Positions 1 through 9,509 of a DNA stretch of 64,000 nt are shown here, piece by piece. Each line of letters starts with the position of its first letter. The first letter of the stretch is position 1. The notes beneath the pieces were generated by a model. It searched no databases. It worked only from the letters and a program-made list of their open reading frames with translations, and was not told the origin of the DNA. Location of the stretch: the NCBI RefSeq assembly GCF_004123195.1, contig NZ_SDLI01000001.1:546133-610132 (forward strand), read 5' to 3'. Source of the stretch: Ammoniphilus sp. CFH 90114. Lineage in GTDB: Bacteria > Bacillota > Bacilli > Aneurinibacillales > RAOX-1. The position numbers were made by a program, and so were the translations under genes.

Positions 1-34
1 TTAAGCAATGATCTACAAGGGAGCAATGTGAAGA

Positions 35-1261
35 ATGAAAATATTAGTTCAGAAATTCGGAGGTTCTTCCCTATCTTCACCTGAAGATAGGGAAGAAGCT
101 ATTAATCATATTTGTTTAGCATTGGATGAAGGGTATTCAGTTTGCGTTGTCGTTTCAGCTATGGGACGTAAGGGTCAACCCTACGCAACGGATACCCTGA
201 TCGAATTGATTCGTTCGAACGGTTCTACCTTGCAGAAGAGGGATTGGGACTTACTTCTTCATTGTGGAGAAGTAATCTCCGCCACAACTCTAGCTAGTAT
301 GCTTAATAGCAGAGACATATCTGCAACTGTTTTAACCGGTGGGCAAGCAGGGATTATTACAGACAATGAGTTTGGTAATGCCCAGATTCAAAAAATGGAT
401 GGAACGAGAATTAAAAAAGAATTATCGAACCATCGTGTTGTCATCGTGACAGGATTTCAAGGAAGAACAGAAGATTGGGAGGTCACGACTCTAGGGAGAG
501 GTGGGAGCGATACGACAGCCACAGCCTTAGGAGTTGCTTTAAGGGCAGAATGCGTGGATATATTTACAGATGTGAGCGGGGTTATGACAGCCGATCCTCG
601 CATTGTAGAGGACGCTCAACAATTAAATGCAGTGACTTATACGGAAATAGCGAACATGGCTTACCAGGGGGCAAAAGTTATTCACCCAAGAGCTGTAGAG
701 ATGGCAATGCAAGGGAATATTCCAATTCGTGTTCGCTCTACATTTAGTAGTGATGCAGGAACTCTGGTAGCTAACCGTTCCGAACTTCAAAAGAGATCCG
801 ATCAAACAGTGGAAAGAACCATTACGGGTATTGCTCACATTTCCAATATTACGCAGATAAAAGTGTTAGCAAGGGACGGACAGTACGATTTACAGTTAAG
901 TGTATTTAAGGCAATGGCTGAACATGGAATAAGCGTTGACTTCATAAACGTAAACCCTATTGGAGTAGCCTATACTGTGAGGGATGAAGTTGCAGAGAAA
1001 GCAGTAAGAATTCTTCAGGAAATGGGCAATGATCCAATACCGACTCCGCATTGTGCCAAGGTTTCCATTATTGGCGCTGGTATGGCAGGAGTTCCCGGCG
1101 TAATGGCCAAAATAGCCGAAGCCTTAAATCAAGAAGATATTCAGATATTACAATGTGCAGACTCCCATACGACCATATGGGTATTGGTGAAGGAAGAGGA
1201 TATGATAAAAGCGGTCCGGGCCCTTCATCGCAAATTCGATTTGCATAAACTTGCACACTAG
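35..1261 (+). CDS. dapG: Aspartate kinase, DapG type
   Basis: Phosphorylates L-aspartate to aspartyl-4-phosphate, the first step of the lysine, diaminopimelate and dipicolinate pathway. The N-terminus has the kinase motif KFGGSS (residues 7-12), followed by GRGGSDTTA near residue 154 and FTDVSGVMTADPR near 176. The last 140 residues form two ACT domains, which in this family bind effector amino acids. At 408 residues it has the length and strong visible resemblance of B. subtilis DapG, the diaminopimelate-sensitive isozyme. A ribosome binding site AAGGGAG lies 12 bases before the ATG. dapA follows 21 bases downstream, so the two are surely co-transcribed. An asd or dpa gene is expected just before the window, but the first 34 bases show only an upstream tail. 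Confidence 0.95.
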   Translation: MKILVQKFGGSSLSSPEDREEAINHICLALDEGYSVCVVVSAMGRKGQPYATDTLIELIRSNGSTLQKRDWDLLLHCGEVISATTLASMLNSRDISATVLTGGQAGIITDNEFGNAQIQKMDGTRIKKELSNHRVVIVTGFQGRTEDWEVTTLGRGGSDTTATALGVALRAECVDIFTDVSGVMTADPRIVEDAQQLNAVTYTEIANMAYQGAKVIHPRAVEMAMQGNIPIRVRSTFSSDAGTLVANRSELQKRSDQTVERTITGIAHISNITQIKVLARDGQYDLQLSVFKAMAEHGISVDFINVNPIGVAYTVRDEVAEKAVRILQEMGNDPIPTPHCAKVSIIGAGMAGVPGVMAKIAEALNQEDIQILQCADSHTTIWVLVKEEDMIKAVRALHRKFDLHKLAH

Positions 1262-1282
1262 ACTTGAAGGGAGAGCCCCATC

Positions 1283-2149
1283 GTGACAGATTTCGGACGT
1301 TTATTGACAGCAATGGTCACACCTTTTAATGAAGACCTTGAGGTGGACTTTGAGAAAACAACACAATTAGTTAACCATCTTATCCAAACCGGGACGGATA
1401 CCATTGTAGTTGGTGGTACCACAGGGGAATCGCCTACCCTGAGTAAAGAAGAAAAAGTAGCTTTGTTTAAACATGTTGCTCAGCAAGCCAAAGGAAAAGC
1501 AAAAGTAATTGCCGGGACGGGAAGCAATAGTACCCAGGCTTCTATTGAATTAACTCGTAAAGCGGAAGAAGCGGGTGTAGACGGAATTATGCTAGTGGTT
1601 CCGTATTATAACAAGCCTTCTCAAGAAGGATTATACCAACATTTCAAGGCTATTGCGGAATCAACAACCTTGCCGGTTATGCTCTATAACATTCCAGGCC
1701 GCTCTGCTATTAATATGCAGGTAGAAACAATTCTCCGTCTTGCTCAAATTTCTAACATAACTTCTGTTAAAGAGGCTAGTGGTGATCTCACTCCGGTAGC
1801 AGTTCTCGTAGATAAAGCGCCTGTTGGCTTTAAAGTGTATACAGGTGACGACAAGCTTACTCTCCCTACCTTAAGTGTTGGAGGCCATGGTGTAGTGAGC
1901 GTGGCAAGCCACGTGATTGGTCAGCAAATGAAGAGTTTGATTGAGACCTATGTTAAGGGAGATGTACAGACAGCTGCATCCCTTCATCGGAAATACTTAC
2001 CGGTTTTTGAAGGGTTATTTATCACATCTAATCCTGTTCCGGTAAAGTATGCCTTAAATAAGAAGGGAATCGAAGTCGGGTCTGTAAGACTTCCACTTGT
2101 CCCTGCAAATGAGCATGAAGCAAAGTTTATAGATAACTTATTTGAATAA
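1283..2149 (+). CDS. dapA: 4-hydroxy-tetrahydrodipicolinate synthase
   Basis: Condenses pyruvate with aspartate semialdehyde to give hydroxy-tetrahydrodipicolinate, feeding lysine, cell-wall diaminopimelate and spore dipicolinate. It is a TIM-barrel aldolase: GGTTGESPTLS near residues 44-54 is the pyruvate-binding loop, YNIPGRS near 134 carries the catalytic tyrosine, and the Schiff-base lysine is in VKEASGD near 162. The length, 288 residues, is normal. It starts with GTG, preceded by AAGGGAGAG. It follows dapG closely and is ended by a hairpin terminator directly after the stop codon. Confidence 0.96.
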   Translation: MTDFGRLLTAMVTPFNEDLEVDFEKTTQLVNHLIQTGTDTIVVGGTTGESPTLSKEEKVALFKHVAQQAKGKAKVIAGTGSNSTQASIELTRKAEEAGVDGIMLVVPYYNKPSQEGLYQHFKAIAESTTLPVMLYNIPGRSAINMQVETILRLAQISNITSVKEASGDLTPVAVLVDKAPVGFKVYTGDDKLTLPTLSVGGHGVVSVASHVIGQQMKSLIETYVKGDVQTAASLHRKYLPVFEGLFITSNPVPVKYALNKKGIEVGSVRLPLVPANEHEAKFIDNLFE

Positions 2150-2175
2150 GCAGCCCTCTGTGGCTGCTCTTTTTG
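2150..2175 (+). terminator. Rho-independent terminator after dapA
   Basis: GCAGCC, loop CTCTGT, GGCTGC, then TCTTTTT. It begins one base after the dapA stop codon. Nearly the same hairpin (with two extra C in the loop side) sits before spoIIIE at 5409-5436. Confidence 0.85.
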
Positions 2176-2423
2176 TCTTCGTTATAATCCATTCATGAGA
2201 TGGTTAAATTAAGCTTACTATCCATCTGTTCAAGGGCTGACACGGTTTTGAATGCATTCGGAATATCTATCCTTCATTTGATCATTCATGTATAATAGGT
2301 TCAAATGACTCGTCCGGTGTTATTGTACCTATGAAGGCTAGCATCCTCAATATGAGGTGTACTTATATGGAAATCTTCATACGCTAAAACTGAATATAGG
2401 AGTCAAGGCTAGGAGGTATACAG

Positions 2424-4088
2424 TTGGTGAAACAAGGCAACAAGATATTGTCTATCTTTGCGTTGGGCGGCGTTGGCGAGATAGGCAAGAATATGTATGT
2501 TGTACAGTATGATGATGAGCTCGTTGTCATTGATGCAGGATTGAAGTTCCCTGATGAAGATATGCTTGGGATTGATATGGTTATTCCAGACATTACGTAT
2601 TTGCAAGAGAATCGGGATAAAGTGAAAGGGATATTTCTTACTCATGGTCATGAAGATCATATTGGTGGACTTTCCTACGTATTGAGACATTTGAATGTTC
2701 CTGTCTATGGAAGTAAGCTTACACTTGGTCTAATACAAGTTAAGTTAAAAGAAGCCGGCTTATTGAGAGATGCTTCCTTGAATATAGTAGACGATCAAAG
2801 CATCGTTGGAGTTGGCAAATTAAAGGTAAGCTTCTTTAGGACTACGCATAGTATTCCAGATTCCCTAGGGGTTTGTGTAGATACACCAGAAGGGAAGGTA
2901 GTACATACAGGGGATTTCAAGTTCGACCAAACCCCAGTAGACAATCAAATGGCAGACTTAGTTGCTATGAGTAGAATTGGTCAAGAGGGAGTAGCCGTTT
3001 TACTTTCGGATAGTACTAACTCAGATAAACCTGGTTTTACGGGATCGGAACGACGTGTTGGACAAGCTATTGATCGTGTTTTTCGCCAAGCGAAGGGACG
3101 GGTTGTTGTTGCAACATTTGCTTCCAATATTCATCGTATCCAGCAGGTTATTGATGCTGCCGCTCATTATGGTCGTAAGGTTGCTGTTATAGGTAGAAGT
3201 ATGCAGAATGTCATGCAAATTGCCATCGATCTTGATTATTTGCACGTTCCTGAGGGCATTATTATCGAGATTGATGAGATCCATCGTTTTACAGCAGACC
3301 AACTTGCTATTCTTTCCACCGGTAGTCAAGGGGAGCCGATGTCTGCTTTAACTCGTATGGCACGGTCTTCACACCGGAAGGTAGATATTCTACCTGGAGA
3401 TACTGTAATTATTGCTGCGACGCCTATACCTGGTAATGAGCGACATGTAGGGCGGATTGTAGATCAGCTCTATCGAATTGGGGCAGATGTCTATTATGGG
3501 TCAGATGTCCATGTATCTGGTCATGGGAGCCAAGAAGAGCTGAAATTGATGCTTAATCTCTTTAAGCCGAAATATTTTATTCCTATTCACGGAGAGTTTC
3601 GAATGATGCGTGCACACGCGAAGCTCGCCCATGAGGTTGGAATACCCCCGGAGAATGTTTTCCTACTAGATAATGGGGACACAGTTGAGGTATCCGAGGG
3701 AACGGCACGCTTAGGTTCTAAGGTCCATTCAGGTCAGGTCCTTATAGATGGTTTAGGTGTAGGAGATGTAGGAAATATCGTGTTGCGCGATAGAAAACTC
3801 CTATCACAGGATGGTATCCTCGTTGTTGTTGTAACCCTTTGTAAACAAACCGGAGCTATCCTTTCAGGTCCGGATATTATATCGCGTGGCTTTGTTTATG
3901 TTCGTGAATCTGAGGAACTACTTGATGAAGCGAATCAGTTAGTTAGTCAGATTTTAAAGAAATGTATGGAAGAAAAGGTGAATGAATGGTCTACTTTAAA
4001 GAATAGTGTAAGAGATGGTCTGGGACGTTTTCTTTATGAGAAAACAAAGAGAAGGCCTATGATTTTACCCATTATAATGGAAGCTTAG
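2424..4088 (+). CDS. rnjB: Ribonuclease J
   Basis: Metallo-beta-lactamase/beta-CASP ribonuclease with 5'-3' exonuclease and endonuclease activity in mRNA decay and rRNA processing. The zinc motif HGHEDH is at residues 74-79; the beta-CASP part with GSQGEPMSALTR follows near residue 300, then HVSGHGSQEE and HGEFRM, and a C-terminal domain. It is 554 residues from a TTG start; a GTG one codon later is possible. The site AGGAGG is at 2411-2416. The position after dapA matches B. subtilis rnjB, but the complete HxHxDH motif is more like RNase J1, so the symbol rests on gene order. A strong terminator follows. Confidence 0.9.
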   Translation: MVKQGNKILSIFALGGVGEIGKNMYVVQYDDELVVIDAGLKFPDEDMLGIDMVIPDITYLQENRDKVKGIFLTHGHEDHIGGLSYVLRHLNVPVYGSKLTLGLIQVKLKEAGLLRDASLNIVDDQSIVGVGKLKVSFFRTTHSIPDSLGVCVDTPEGKVVHTGDFKFDQTPVDNQMADLVAMSRIGQEGVAVLLSDSTNSDKPGFTGSERRVGQAIDRVFRQAKGRVVVATFASNIHRIQQVIDAAAHYGRKVAVIGRSMQNVMQIAIDLDYLHVPEGIIIEIDEIHRFTADQLAILSTGSQGEPMSALTRMARSSHRKVDILPGDTVIIAATPIPGNERHVGRIVDQLYRIGADVYYGSDVHVSGHGSQEELKLMLNLFKPKYFIPIHGEFRMMRAHAKLAHEVGIPPENVFLLDNGDTVEVSEGTARLGSKVHSGQVLIDGLGVGDVGNIVLRDRKLLSQDGILVVVVTLCKQTGAILSGPDIISRGFVYVRESEELLDEANQLVSQILKKCMEEKVNEWSTLKNSVRDGLGRFLYEKTKRRPMILPIIMEA

Positions 4089-4107
4089 ATCTTAGCTAGA
4101 GCGAAGG

Positions 4108-4150
4108 CCCAAGCCCGTACAACCTTTATTGTACAGGACTTGGGCTTTTC
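4108..4150 (+). terminator. Terminator after rnj
   Basis: Long hairpin with GCCCAAG and GTACAA on the left arm pairing with TTGTAC and CTTGGGC, followed by TTTTC. Confidence 0.88.
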
Positions 4151-4248
4151 ATTTTAATTTTCATGAAGGGCTTTGTACATGTTCTATAAGATTCAGTCCA
4201 TAATAATGGGGGAAGCTCCAAGTTCCGTTAATTATGGAGGGAAAAGAC

Positions 4249-5091
4249 ATGTCTTATGATTGGAACCAATTTAGACCTTATAACAATAATCCGATGCAAA
4301 CTCCTGTACGAAATCCAATGTTTGTGAACCAGCCTGGCCAACCACCTAATTCAGATCCTGGTCAGCAGCCCAATCGAACGGAAGCCCCAGCACAGCCAAA
4401 TGAGGATCAAAAAAAGAAGGGGATCTTAGAAACCATCCAACAGTTAGGGCAAACGGCGGTAGCTACAAGTCCTGAGAGTAATATTCATTGTTTGACCATT
4501 ATTGGCCAAATTGAAGGACATATGCAATTACCTCCTCAGAATAAGACAACAAAATATGAACATATTATCCCTCAATTAGTTGCAATTGAGCAAAATCCTA
4601 AAATTGAAGGATTGCTCCTTGTCCTTAACACAGTTGGAGGTGACGTGGAAGCAGGCTTGGCCATTGCCGAAATGATTAGCTCTCTTTCCAAGCCGACGGT
4701 CTCCTTGGTGCTAGGGGGAGGTCATAGTATTGGGGTGCCTATTGCTGTATCAGCAGATTATTCTTTTATTGCCCCATCTGCTACGATGATTGTTCACCCC
4801 GTACGCTTAACAGGGCTTGTTATTAATGTAGTAGAATCCTTTGAATACTTAGAGAAAATGCAGGATCGTGTGGTCAGATTTGTCGTGGAACATTCGAAGA
4901 TTGAAGAAGAAAAGTTCCGTGAGCTTATGCTAAAAGTTGGAGAGCTAACAAGAGACGTCGGAACCAATGTGGTTGGAACTACTGCAGTTGAAGTCGGGTT
5001 AATTAATGAAGTGGGTGGGATTGCCCAGGCAATGAAAAAACTTAATGAATTAATCCAACAACAAAAATCGCAAAATCCAATGTTACAGTAA
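4249..5091 (+). CDS. tepA: ClpP-fold serine protease, TepA family
   Basis: A cytoplasmic ClpP/SppA-fold peptidase; in B. subtilis TepA is linked to protein export and signal-peptide degradation. After a Pro/Gln-rich N-terminal tail of about 55 residues comes the crotonase-like fold. [13 protein letters not shown] holds the probable nucleophile serine, and the conserved strand MIVHPVR follows. The ATG at 4249 is chosen because GGAGGG at 4236-4241 is a ribosome binding site for it; an in-frame ATG at 4234 overlaps that site and is unlikely. Length is then 280 residues. ylzJ follows 31 bases later and spoIIIE after it, as in B. subtilis. Confidence 0.88.
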   Translation: MSYDWNQFRPYNNNPMQTPVRNPMFVNQPGQPPNSDPGQQPNRTEAPAQPNEDQKKKGILETIQQLGQTAVATSPESNIHCLTIIGQIEGHMQLPPQNKTTKYEHIIPQLVAIEQNPKIEGLLLVLNTVGGDVEAGLAIAEMISSLSKPTVSLVLGGGHSIGVPIAVSADYSFIAPSATMIVHPVRLTGLVINVVESFEYLEKMQDRVVRFVVEHSKIEEEKFRELMLKVGELTRDVGTNVVGTTAVEVGLINEVGGIAQAMKKLNELIQQQKSQNPMLQ

Positions 5092-5122
5092 ATTAAAATC
5101 TAACCTGTTGGGTGGGATGAAC

Positions 5123-5356
5123 ATGATCATATATTCCGTAATGCCTATGGAAATGATAATGAAGAATTTGGATTCTACGGAATATCAGTATCAAGAAGCG
5201 GAGATTGAGGGAGTGAAAATGCTCGTTGAACCAGTACCTCATTCCACCGAAGTTAAAATTGTAAGATTAATGAGTCCGAATCCACAGGATTATTTAAATC
5301 CTAAATACATGCCCGGTCAGACCATACATTTTCGACCGGAGATTAGCCATTCTTAA
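5123..5356 (+). CDS. ylzJ: YlzJ-like small protein
   Basis: A 77-residue protein of the YlzJ family, of unknown function, always found between tepA and spoIIIE in Bacillales. It starts MIIYSVMPME, typical for the family. The ATG at 5123 lies 6 bases after GGTGGG; an upstream TTG at 5108 and ATG at 5117 are in frame but badly placed relative to that site. There are no cysteines or membrane segments. It probably shares a message with tepA and ends before the hairpin at 5409. Confidence 0.75.
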   Translation: MIIYSVMPMEMIMKNLDSTEYQYQEAEIEGVKMLVEPVPHSTEVKIVRLMSPNPQDYLNPKYMPGQTIHFRPEISHS

Positions 5357-5408
5357 GATGAGGAACTATTATCCAACTGCTTATTATGGTATAATATAGA
5401 AAATCATG

Positions 5409-5436
5409 GGCAGCCCCCTCTGTGGCTGCCTTTTTT
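5409..5436 (+). terminator. Terminator between ylzJ and spoIIIE
   Basis: GGCAGCC, 8-base loop, GGCTGCC, TTTTTT. It ends 21 bases before the spoIIIE start, so it may also attenuate read-through into spoIIIE. Near twin of the dapA terminator. Confidence 0.82.
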
Positions 5437-5457
5437 CGGGTGAGAGGTGGATTATCA

Positions 5458-7863
5458 ATGGCATCTAGCAAAAACAAAAAAAGTAAAAAACAGAATTCAC
5501 CCAGATTCTCATTAAAGAGTACGTTGGTGTTCGAGTTATATGGACTAGTTCTTTTAGCCGTATTTCTTATCACTCTTTCAAAGTATGGTTGGGTTGGGGA
5601 AACTTTTTCTTGGATCGTTCGTTTCCTTACGGGTACTTGGGATTTTATCATTCCCTTGATTGGGATCTTCTGTGCAGCGCATATTATGGTTCGAAGGCAA
5701 TGGCCAATTCTGTATACTCCCCGTTGGGTTGGGTTATTTATCATATTTTTCTCGGTTTTGCTCTTTGATCATATTCTCTTCTTTGATCAGTTATCAGCTC
5801 AGGGTAAATTTACAGATCAAAGTATTGTGAAGATTTCATGGGATGCTATCCTACAAGAAAAAGCACAGCTGGAATCAGGAATGGTTTCAACTACGGATAT
5901 TGGCGGAGGAATGATTGGGGCAGTTGGACTTGCTATCAATTATTACCTATTTGCTCGTACCGGAACGATGATTATTGCCTTCTTTTCGTTTCTTATAGGT
6001 CTCATGCTTCTTTTTCAAATATCCTATGTTGCCTTGTTTACAAGAGGACGAGACTTGGTATCTGTTGCAGGCAAGTCTGTTGCAAACAAAGGGAAAGAGG
6101 CCGTTCATTTAATGCTTGAACGAGCTGAAAAGGAAGATTCAAAGAATGAGGTGACGAAAGGGAAGCCCGAGCCTAAAGGAGATTTCTCCTCTGTTGATTT
6201 TGATTTTCGTAAACCGGCCATGGAACCACAACAAGGGAGTTTTGATCCACCAGTTATACACGATTTTATAGAAACAGCTTATAAGCAAGAGGAACTAGAT
6301 CTTGGCTTGGAGCCCCTTTCTTCCAAGGAACCGTCTTCACGAACCGGGGGCACCAAGGAGAAGCCTGCAGAGGTGGAATTAGATTTAAAGGATATGGAAT
6401 TTATACAGATGGAGGAGAGCAATGGGGTGATAGTAGAGGAACCAGCTCCTCATTATGAGATCCCAAGCTTATCTTTGTTAGCGAGACCTAAACTTGCTAA
6501 GCAACAAGGAAAAGAATATCGAGATATGCAGTCCAATGCACGAAAATTAGAACAAACACTTGAAAGCTTTGGTGTGAATGCAAGAGTCATGCAGATTCAC
6601 AGAGGTCCGACAGTCACACGGTATGAAGTTCAGCCTGCTGTAGGAGTAAAGGTTAGTAAAATTGTCAATTTAGCCGATGACATTGCTCTAGCATTAGCAG
6701 CAAAAGATATCCGAATAGAGGCTCCGATACCTGGGAAATCGGCCATTGGGATCGAAGTACCGAATTCGGAAGTCGCTGTAGTTAGTCTCAGAGAGGTTCT
6801 AGAGAGTGGGACTTATCAGGACTCAGAAGGTAAACTCAACGTAGGATTAGGCCGTGATATATCGGGCGAACCGATTATTGCAAACCTTGCAAAGATGCCG
6901 CATTTACTTGTAGCCGGGGCTACCGGTAGCGGAAAAAGTGTTTGTATTAATGGAATTATTACAAGTGTACTCTTTAAAGCAAAACCTCATGAAGTGAAGC
7001 TTATGATGATAGACCCGAAAATGGTGGAGCTAAATATGTACAATGGGATTCCTCATTTGTTGGCTCCCGTTGTAACAGATGCAAGAAGAGCTTCCATGGC
7101 CTTGAAAAAAGTAGTTGTGGAAATGGAAAAAAGGTATGAGCTATTCGCCAAAAGTGGAACAAGAAATATCGATCTATATAACCAAGCGGTAGTTCAATCC
7201 GGTACAGGGAAACCTTTACCCTTTATTGTAGTCATTGTGGATGAGTTAGCAGATCTTATGATGGTTGCTGCCGGCGATGTTGAGGATGCGATATGCCGAT
7301 TGGCCCAGATGGCAAGAGCAGCTGGGATTCACTTGATTATTGCTACACAACGACCGTCTGTTGATGTAATTACTGGAGTGATTAAGGCGAACATTCCATC
7401 ACGGATTGCCTTCGGAGTTTCCTCTATGACGGATTCAAGAACGATTCTTGATATGGGCGGAGCAGAGAAGTTGCTCGGTCGTGGGGACATGCTCTATCTC
7501 CCCATGGGAGCTTCGAAGCCAACCCGGGTTCAAGGGGCTTTCGTTTCCGATGAGGAAGTAGAAGCAGTCGTTGAATACGTGAAAAATCAGCAAAGTGCTA
7601 AATACCATGCAGAGATGATTCCGGCAGAACCTGAACAAGTGACCGAAGCAGTACCCGAAGATGACTTGTATGATGAAGCGGTAAAACTTGTAATTGAAGC
7701 CCAAACCGCTTCTGCTTCTTTACTACAGCGTAGATTTCGTATAGGCTATACACGAGCTGCTCGACTAGTTGATATGATGGAGGCGAATAAGATCGTCGGA
7801 CCATTCGAGGGAAGTAAGCCACGAGAAGTTCTAGTTAAAAAGAACGAATCTAATATTTCATAG
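5458..7863 (+). CDS. spoIIIE: DNA translocase SpoIIIE/FtsK
   Basis: A membrane-anchored ATPase that pumps chromosomal DNA across the closing septum; SpoIIIE moves the chromosome into the forespore. The first ~160 residues contain four to five hydrophobic segments, then a charged linker to about residue 350. The motor follows, with Walker [10 protein letters not shown] and Walker [10 protein letters not shown], and a C-terminal winged-helix gamma domain ([13 protein letters not shown]) that reads DNA polarity sequences. The ATG at 5458 (801 residues) is preferred since GAGAGGTGG precedes it; an earlier start at 5422 would lie inside the terminator hairpin. Confidence 0.95.
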   Translation: MASSKNKKSKKQNSPRFSLKSTLVFELYGLVLLAVFLITLSKYGWVGETFSWIVRFLTGTWDFIIPLIGIFCAAHIMVRRQWPILYTPRWVGLFIIFFSVLLFDHILFFDQLSAQGKFTDQSIVKISWDAILQEKAQLESGMVSTTDIGGGMIGAVGLAINYYLFARTGTMIIAFFSFLIGLMLLFQISYVALFTRGRDLVSVAGKSVANKGKEAVHLMLERAEKEDSKNEVTKGKPEPKGDFSSVDFDFRKPAMEPQQGSFDPPVIHDFIETAYKQEELDLGLEPLSSKEPSSRTGGTKEKPAEVELDLKDMEFIQMEESNGVIVEEPAPHYEIPSLSLLARPKLAKQQGKEYRDMQSNARKLEQTLESFGVNARVMQIHRGPTVTRYEVQPAVGVKVSKIVNLADDIALALAAKDIRIEAPIPGKSAIGIEVPNSEVAVVSLREVLESGTYQDSEGKLNVGLGRDISGEPIIANLAKMPHLLVAGATGSGKSVCINGIITSVLFKAKPHEVKLMMIDPKMVELNMYNGIPHLLAPVVTDARRASMALKKVVVEMEKRYELFAKSGTRNIDLYNQAVVQSGTGKPLPFIVVIVDELADLMMVAAGDVEDAICRLAQMARAAGIHLIIATQRPSVDVITGVIKANIPSRIAFGVSSMTDSRTILDMGGAEKLLGRGDMLYLPMGASKPTRVQGAFVSDEEVEAVVEYVKNQQSAKYHAEMIPAEPEQVTEAVPEDDLYDEAVKLVIEAQTASASLLQRRFRIGYTRAARLVDMMEANKIVGPFEGSKPREVLVKKNESNIS

Positions 7864-7955
7864 CCTTGTGGTTTCTGAATAAAAAACACATATCTTCCAA
7901 AACTAATGATGTAAGTGGAAGCACATAGGTCAAATGAGTTCGAGGATGTGGAGAT

Positions 7956-8123
7956 ATGTGGTCTTGCCCCTATTGCGGAAATCATAGCGGTGTAAAGTTT
8001 AAGGATATGAACTTGCAAGGGATGCTATGTATGCACCCGGATTGTGGACGTTTTAATGAGTTGGACGAAGCCAAGTTTGCGGAATTGAATCTAGAAGAGA
8101 ACGAATCATGGAGTTTTGCCTAA
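7956..8123 (+). CDS. Small zinc-ribbon protein
   Basis: A 55-residue protein starting MWSCPYCGN. Cysteines occur as CPYC at residues 4-7 and CMHPDC at 25-30, a four-cysteine arrangement suggesting one structural zinc site. The C-terminal third is acidic. A GGAG lies just before the ATG and a GAGG 10 bases upstream. It sits between spoIIIE and the M16 peptidase pair. A terminator hairpin overlaps its last codons. I do not recognise the family; coding status rests on the cysteine pattern and ribosome binding site. Confidence 0.7.
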   Translation: MWSCPYCGNHSGVKFKDMNLQGMLCMHPDCGRFNELDEAKFAELNLEENESWSFA

Positions 8124-8141
8124 TCGCGAAACTCCATTTTG
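8108..8141 (+). terminator. Terminator overlapping the end of the zinc-ribbon gene
   Basis: ATGGAGTTT pairs with AAACTCCAT, followed by TTTTGTTTG. The left arm contains the last sense codons before the stop at 8121-8123. Confidence 0.75.
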
Positions 8142-8163
8142 TTTGATAACCCCTTAATTTAGG

Positions 8164-8192
8164 TTAAACTATGAAGGGAAGTGGAGTATAAT
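8164..8192 (+). promoter_or_regulatory. Probable sigma-A promoter of the ymfF operon
   Basis: TATAAT at 8187-8192 with a weak -35 TTAAAC at 8164-8169 and a 17-base spacer; it lies 36 bases before the ymfF start. Confidence 0.5.
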
Positions 8193-8227
8193 GGAAATAA
8201 TACACTCAAAAAAGGAGAGGGATCATA

Positions 8228-9508
8228 TTGGGTCAACTCTTGTTTGACAGCGTTTCAGTTCATGACATGAACCTACATGTGTTATCCACGGATAAATTTA
8301 AAACAACTACAATTGTCATTCAGGTGGAGCAAGATTTACATGAAAATACCGTGACGAAGACGGCATTGGTGCCTTATGTCCTAAAGCGAGGGAGTACTAA
8401 ATATCCAACGACTAGACAGCTTCGACAATATTTAGATAGCTTATTTGGAGCCGTGTTTCATACCGATGTTATAAAAAAAGGAGAGAAACAGATCATCCAG
8501 ATCCAACTTGAGATGGCAAATGAAAAATTCCTCTCTGATCCATCTCCCTTATTGAGTCGTGGGATCGAATTCCTGGGTGAAGTAATAACTCAGCCTTTAG
8601 TGCAAAACGGAGGTTTTCACCCAAGCTTTGTTAAATCGGAAGCCGAGCTGTTGAAAAATAAGATTACAGGTCTTGTTGATGACAAGATCAAATACGCTAA
8701 TCAACGAGTTACAGAGGAAATGTGTAAGAATGAGCCTTACCGATTGTTGTCTTATGGGAAGCTAGAAGAATTAGACAAGATCGATCCGGTCGATCTGTAT
8801 ACATACTATCAACAGCTACTATCCCAGAATCCTATAGATATTTATGTTGTTGGGGACGTTCGGACAGCAGAAGTCAAGGAGGAAGTTAGAAAATATTTCA
8901 AGATAGAGCGAAATGAAGTGAAGAAACTCGTCTTTAATCCCGTTCAAAAAAGGGAGGTCGAGGAACACACCATAGTAGAACAGATGGAAGTGGGGCAGGG
9001 AAAATTAAATATAGGATGTCGCACGCAGACGACCTTAGCCGATGCGGACTATGAAGCGTTGTTAATGTATAACGGAATCCTAGGAGGATTCCCTCATTCC
9101 AAGTTGTTCGTTAATGTAAGAGAAAAGGAAAGCTTAGCGTATTATGCGGTCTCCCGTCTAGAGAGTCAAAAGGGAATTCTTATGATGATGTCGGGTATAG
9201 AGATAGATAAATATAACCAGGCAGTCGAGATTATGAAGGAACAGCTTCAAATGATGAAAAAGGGAGAGATTAGTGATCAGGAGCTATCCCAGACGAAAGC
9301 GACCCTTAGAAATCAGTTGCTAGAAACCAAGGATAACGCTAGAACCATTATTGATTTTACTTATAACACTCGTTTAGCAGGAACAGAAAAATCGCTTGAA
9401 GAGATGCTTGAGAAAATAGAAAAAGTGAGTGTGCAAGATATTGTAAATATCGCTAATAAAGTAGAAATTGACACCATTTACTTTTTAAGAGACAAGGGGG
9501 GGAATTAA
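8228..9508 (+). CDS. ymfF: M16-family peptidase homologue, YmfF/YfmF type
   Basis: An M16 (pitrilysin/insulinase) fold protein that pairs with the next gene. The HxxEH zinc motif is not visible in the N-terminal half, where TTRQLRQYLDSLFGA occupies the equivalent area, so this is probably the non-catalytic partner of a heterodimer. The C-terminal half has the typical GGFPHSKLF and REKESLAYY strands. Automated annotation links this family with EF-P 5-aminopentanol modification through its neighbourhood with ymfI. The TTG start is supported by AAAGGAGAGGG. It is 426 residues, and ymfH begins one base after its stop codon. Confidence 0.88.
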   Translation: MGQLLFDSVSVHDMNLHVLSTDKFKTTTIVIQVEQDLHENTVTKTALVPYVLKRGSTKYPTTRQLRQYLDSLFGAVFHTDVIKKGEKQIIQIQLEMANEKFLSDPSPLLSRGIEFLGEVITQPLVQNGGFHPSFVKSEAELLKNKITGLVDDKIKYANQRVTEEMCKNEPYRLLSYGKLEELDKIDPVDLYTYYQQLLSQNPIDIYVVGDVRTAEVKEEVRKYFKIERNEVKKLVFNPVQKREVEEHTIVEQMEVGQGKLNIGCRTQTTLADADYEALLMYNGILGGFPHSKLFVNVREKESLAYYAVSRLESQKGILMMMSGIEIDKYNQAVEIMKEQLQMMKKGEISDQELSQTKATLRNQLLETKDNARTIIDFTYNTRLAGTEKSLEEMLEKIEKVSVQDIVNIANKVEIDTIYFLRDKGGN

Positions 9509-9509
9509 C

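Noticed and set aside
5343-5744. 133-codon minus-strand frame over the spoIIIE start
   Set aside because: Antisense shadow of a clear gene, with no family features.
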